Positions 62,561-64,000 of a stretch of 64,000 nt of DNA are shown in pieces (positions within the stretch are counted from its first letter, which is position 1; every line of letters begins with the position of its first letter). This stretch comes from Saprospiraceae bacterium (GTDB lineage Bacteria; Bacteroidota; Bacteroidia; Chitinophagales; Saprospiraceae), in the NCBI GenBank assembly GCA_028285085.1, contig JANQQI010000132.1, positions 62,001 through 126,000 of the forward strand. The letters are read 5' to 3'. The notes under the pieces were generated by a model. The model saw only the letters and a list, made by a program, of their open reading frames with translations, made no database searches and had not been told where the DNA came from. The position numbers and the translations under genes are program-made.

Positions 62561-63112
62561 ATGACTTTTTACAATGGCTCCGAAGGCGGACCCAATATTC
62601 CTCCGCCAGGCAATGCACCTTTCTTCGATTTTGACCGTCAAACCATTGAAACTATTCTGAGTCGAAGCGATCAATCGGGCACACCTCCCGCGGGTATTCG
62701 TTTCCATTTTGACGCTGACCTCCCCAATATTCCATCCAGGATTTTAGCTATTGGCGTCAGCAGAGGCCTTGATACCACGGAAATTTTTGATCCCTCACAG
62801 TTGCACTATTCTGCCTCCGATGGCACTCAACTCAATCGTCAGCAGTTTGAAGGATTGATGCTACTACCCAATGGGAGTAAAAGAAATCGTGCTTGCGTTT
62901 ACTTCAGCGAGATGGTCATCAAACAGATGTTAGCACCAAAGATGGGCATGACACCTTTTGGTATCCGTTTGTTTATCGTCCCTTTCTTCTTCAATGGTCA
63001 GAGTCATCAGACCCTCTCAGCGATCAGTCTCGATAGCACTAAAATGATGGATGGCAATTTCTCGCGTAGTGAGCTACCTTGTCCGCCGAGCTGCGGGACA
63101 GATTACAAATAG
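62561..63112 (+). CDS. Unknown protein between regulator and propeller sensor
   Basis: A 183-residue protein with no signal peptide or membrane helix. Family not recognised. It has a Pro/Gly-rich start, an ICxVSRG-like RILAIGVSRG strand, a hydrophobic IRLFIVPFFF segment and a C-terminal CPPSCG pair of cysteines. It lies 73 bp after the response regulator and 199 bp before the sensor, on the same strand; it may belong to that signalling unit. The 199 bp after it hold no gene. Confidence 0.55.
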   Translation: MTFYNGSEGGPNIPPPGNAPFFDFDRQTIETILSRSDQSGTPPAGIRFHFDADLPNIPSRILAIGVSRGLDTTEIFDPSQLHYSASDGTQLNRQQFEGLMLLPNGSKRNRACVYFSEMVIKQMLAPKMGMTPFGIRLFIVPFFFNGQSHQTLSAISLDSTKMMDGNFSRSELPCPPSCGTDYK

Positions 63113-63311
63113 TCCATGCCAGCCATCCCGGTTGTGACCAATGTAATGAATTGTGTGGCATCTAATTAAAGCAAGTCTCCGCAGTTTGCTGTCCATACAC
63201 TTATCTTGGTCACCGCCGGGTTGATTCAAAACATGGTTTAGCGCGAAGGATTTTTCGGATACTTTGACAACTCGGGATTAATCCCTAATTTGGTTTAGGA
63301 TAGTTATCAAT

Positions 63312-64000
63312 ATGAAAACCCGGATCTCCCTCCCTTGTTTTATCGTGTTACTTTGTTGGTGCTTCACTGCTCTAATTGGACAAAATTGGCGTTTAAATTT
63401 TCAACATCTCTCCCAAAGTAACGGCCTCTCGGAAAGTGTCAATGCTTATGTGTATAAAGATTCTCGCGGATTTATCTGGGCCAGTTCATTGGAGGGCCTC
63501 AATCGTTTCGACGGTGTAGAAGTCAAGGTTTACAAACGGCATCCACAAAATCCTAACACCCTGGCGGGAAATCTTATTTCCAGTGATTTCTACGAAGATG
63601 AAGCTGGTAATCTGTGGTTTACTACGCACGAGGCAATTCAATGCTATCGCCGACAAACGGATGATTTTGCAACCTATCTCTTGACCGACGCCACAGGGGA
63701 TACCATTCGTGAAGATTATTATGCTTTTCATTTGTCCGATAATCAATTTTGGGTTCGAACGGGTTTGCGCCAACACGGGCGTGTTCACCTATTTTCTATA
63801 GACACCCAAAAAAATAGTATCCTTTTTCCTTTGAATGCGCATCGTTGTCAGGTGTACACTAATTCTGAAGACGAAATCACTTACCTGCTATCTACGATGC
63901 TCCCTTCCAATGGCACTGGGCTGGAATGGATTCGTCTGCAAGCGAATAAGCCGCCTCGAAGAGATACTTTTTTTCATCAAAGTAAGGCCGGCGCTTGGCC
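63312..64000 (+). CDS. Two-component propeller sensor, N-terminal fragment (runs off window)
   Basis: The gene starts at ATG 63312 and is open to the end of the window (229 codons plus two bases). Signal peptide (ending ALIGQ), then the first blades of a two-component regulator propeller: the signature LSQSNGLSESVNAYVYKDSR with GFIWASSLEGLNRFDG, followed by DEAGNLWFTTHEAI. Such proteins continue into a Y_Y_Y domain, a membrane helix and a histidine kinase (with or without regulator domains), which lie outside the window. It likely signals to the LuxR-type regulator encoded upstream. Confidence 0.8.
   Translation, partial: MKTRISLPCFIVLLCWCFTALIGQNWRLNFQHLSQSNGLSESVNAYVYKDSRGFIWASSLEGLNRFDGVEVKVYKRHPQNPNTLAGNLISSDFYEDEAGNLWFTTHEAIQCYRRQTDDFATYLLTDATGDTIREDYYAFHLSDNQFWVRTGLRQHGRVHLFSIDTQKNSILFPLNAHRCQVYTNSEDEITYLLSTMLPSNGTGLEWIRLQANKPPRRDTFFHQSKAGAW

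Noticed and set aside
1-64000. tRNA, rRNA, intact transposase, integrase or phage genes
   Set aside because: None were recognised on either strand.

Overview
The window looks like chromosome from a marine-type Bacteroidota, most probably a Saprospiria/Lewinella-like bacterium. The support is the type IX secretion (T9SS) C-terminal sorting domains, SprB-type repeats, an anti-sigma/ECF-sigma/TonB-receptor module with an STN domain, bacillithiol synthesis (BshA), TAnnTTTG promoter elements, and several secreted proteins ending in an S74 intramolecular chaperone domain. No tRNA, rRNA, CRISPR array or intact insertion sequence was seen.

Layout. 1-7.3 kb: secreted S74-chaperone (tail-fibre/YadA-head-like) proteins, two decayed paralogues and a TPR-class III adenylate cyclase. 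7.5-10.5 kb: a fusion of a DAPG-hydrolase-like domain to a berberine-bridge-type FAD oxidase, then a Crp/Fnr-like regulator. 10.9-14.8 kb: a four-gene aromatic-compound operon (TetR, membrane protein, flavin monooxygenase, membrane-anchored fumarylacetoacetate-hydrolase-family protein), followed by an AraC pseudogene. 15.4-26 kb: an AT-rich accessory block on the minus strand with a LodB-like flavoprotein, a large oxidase-like partner, an animal-type heme peroxidase, a two-component system, an unknown protein and a trypsin-fold protease. 26-32.8 kb: a gene graveyard (comM fragment, XRE relic) followed by a giant CHAT-NACHT-WD40-membrane protein, next to the intact comM/yifB gene. 33-55 kb: mostly housekeeping genes (hemA, two acyl-CoA ligases, YceI, a MerR/B12-type regulator, a T9SS adhesin, bshA, TANGO2-like). 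55-64 kb: two lipoproteins, a sigma-FecR-TonB receptor locus and a response regulator beside the start of a beta-propeller sensor.

Two regulatory patterns were read directly from the bases. First, four minus-strand promoters (upstream of the genes starting at 193, 2515, 5039 and 9646) share a palindrome of the form TCTTGAAnTAATTCAAGA placed exactly 20 nt before a TAnnTTTG-type -7 element, which suggests one Crp/Fnr-class activator. Second, two promoters flanking the two-component system (heme peroxidase operon and protease operon) share CTACC-N6-GGTAG exactly 28 nt before a -7-like element, which suggests the LuxR-type response regulator as controller of both.

The best candidates for undescribed biology are the CHAT-NACHT-WD40 protein (a caspase-like, NLR-type architecture fitting phage defence), the hydrolase-oxidase fusion, and the oxidase/peroxidase/protease block under its own two-component system.
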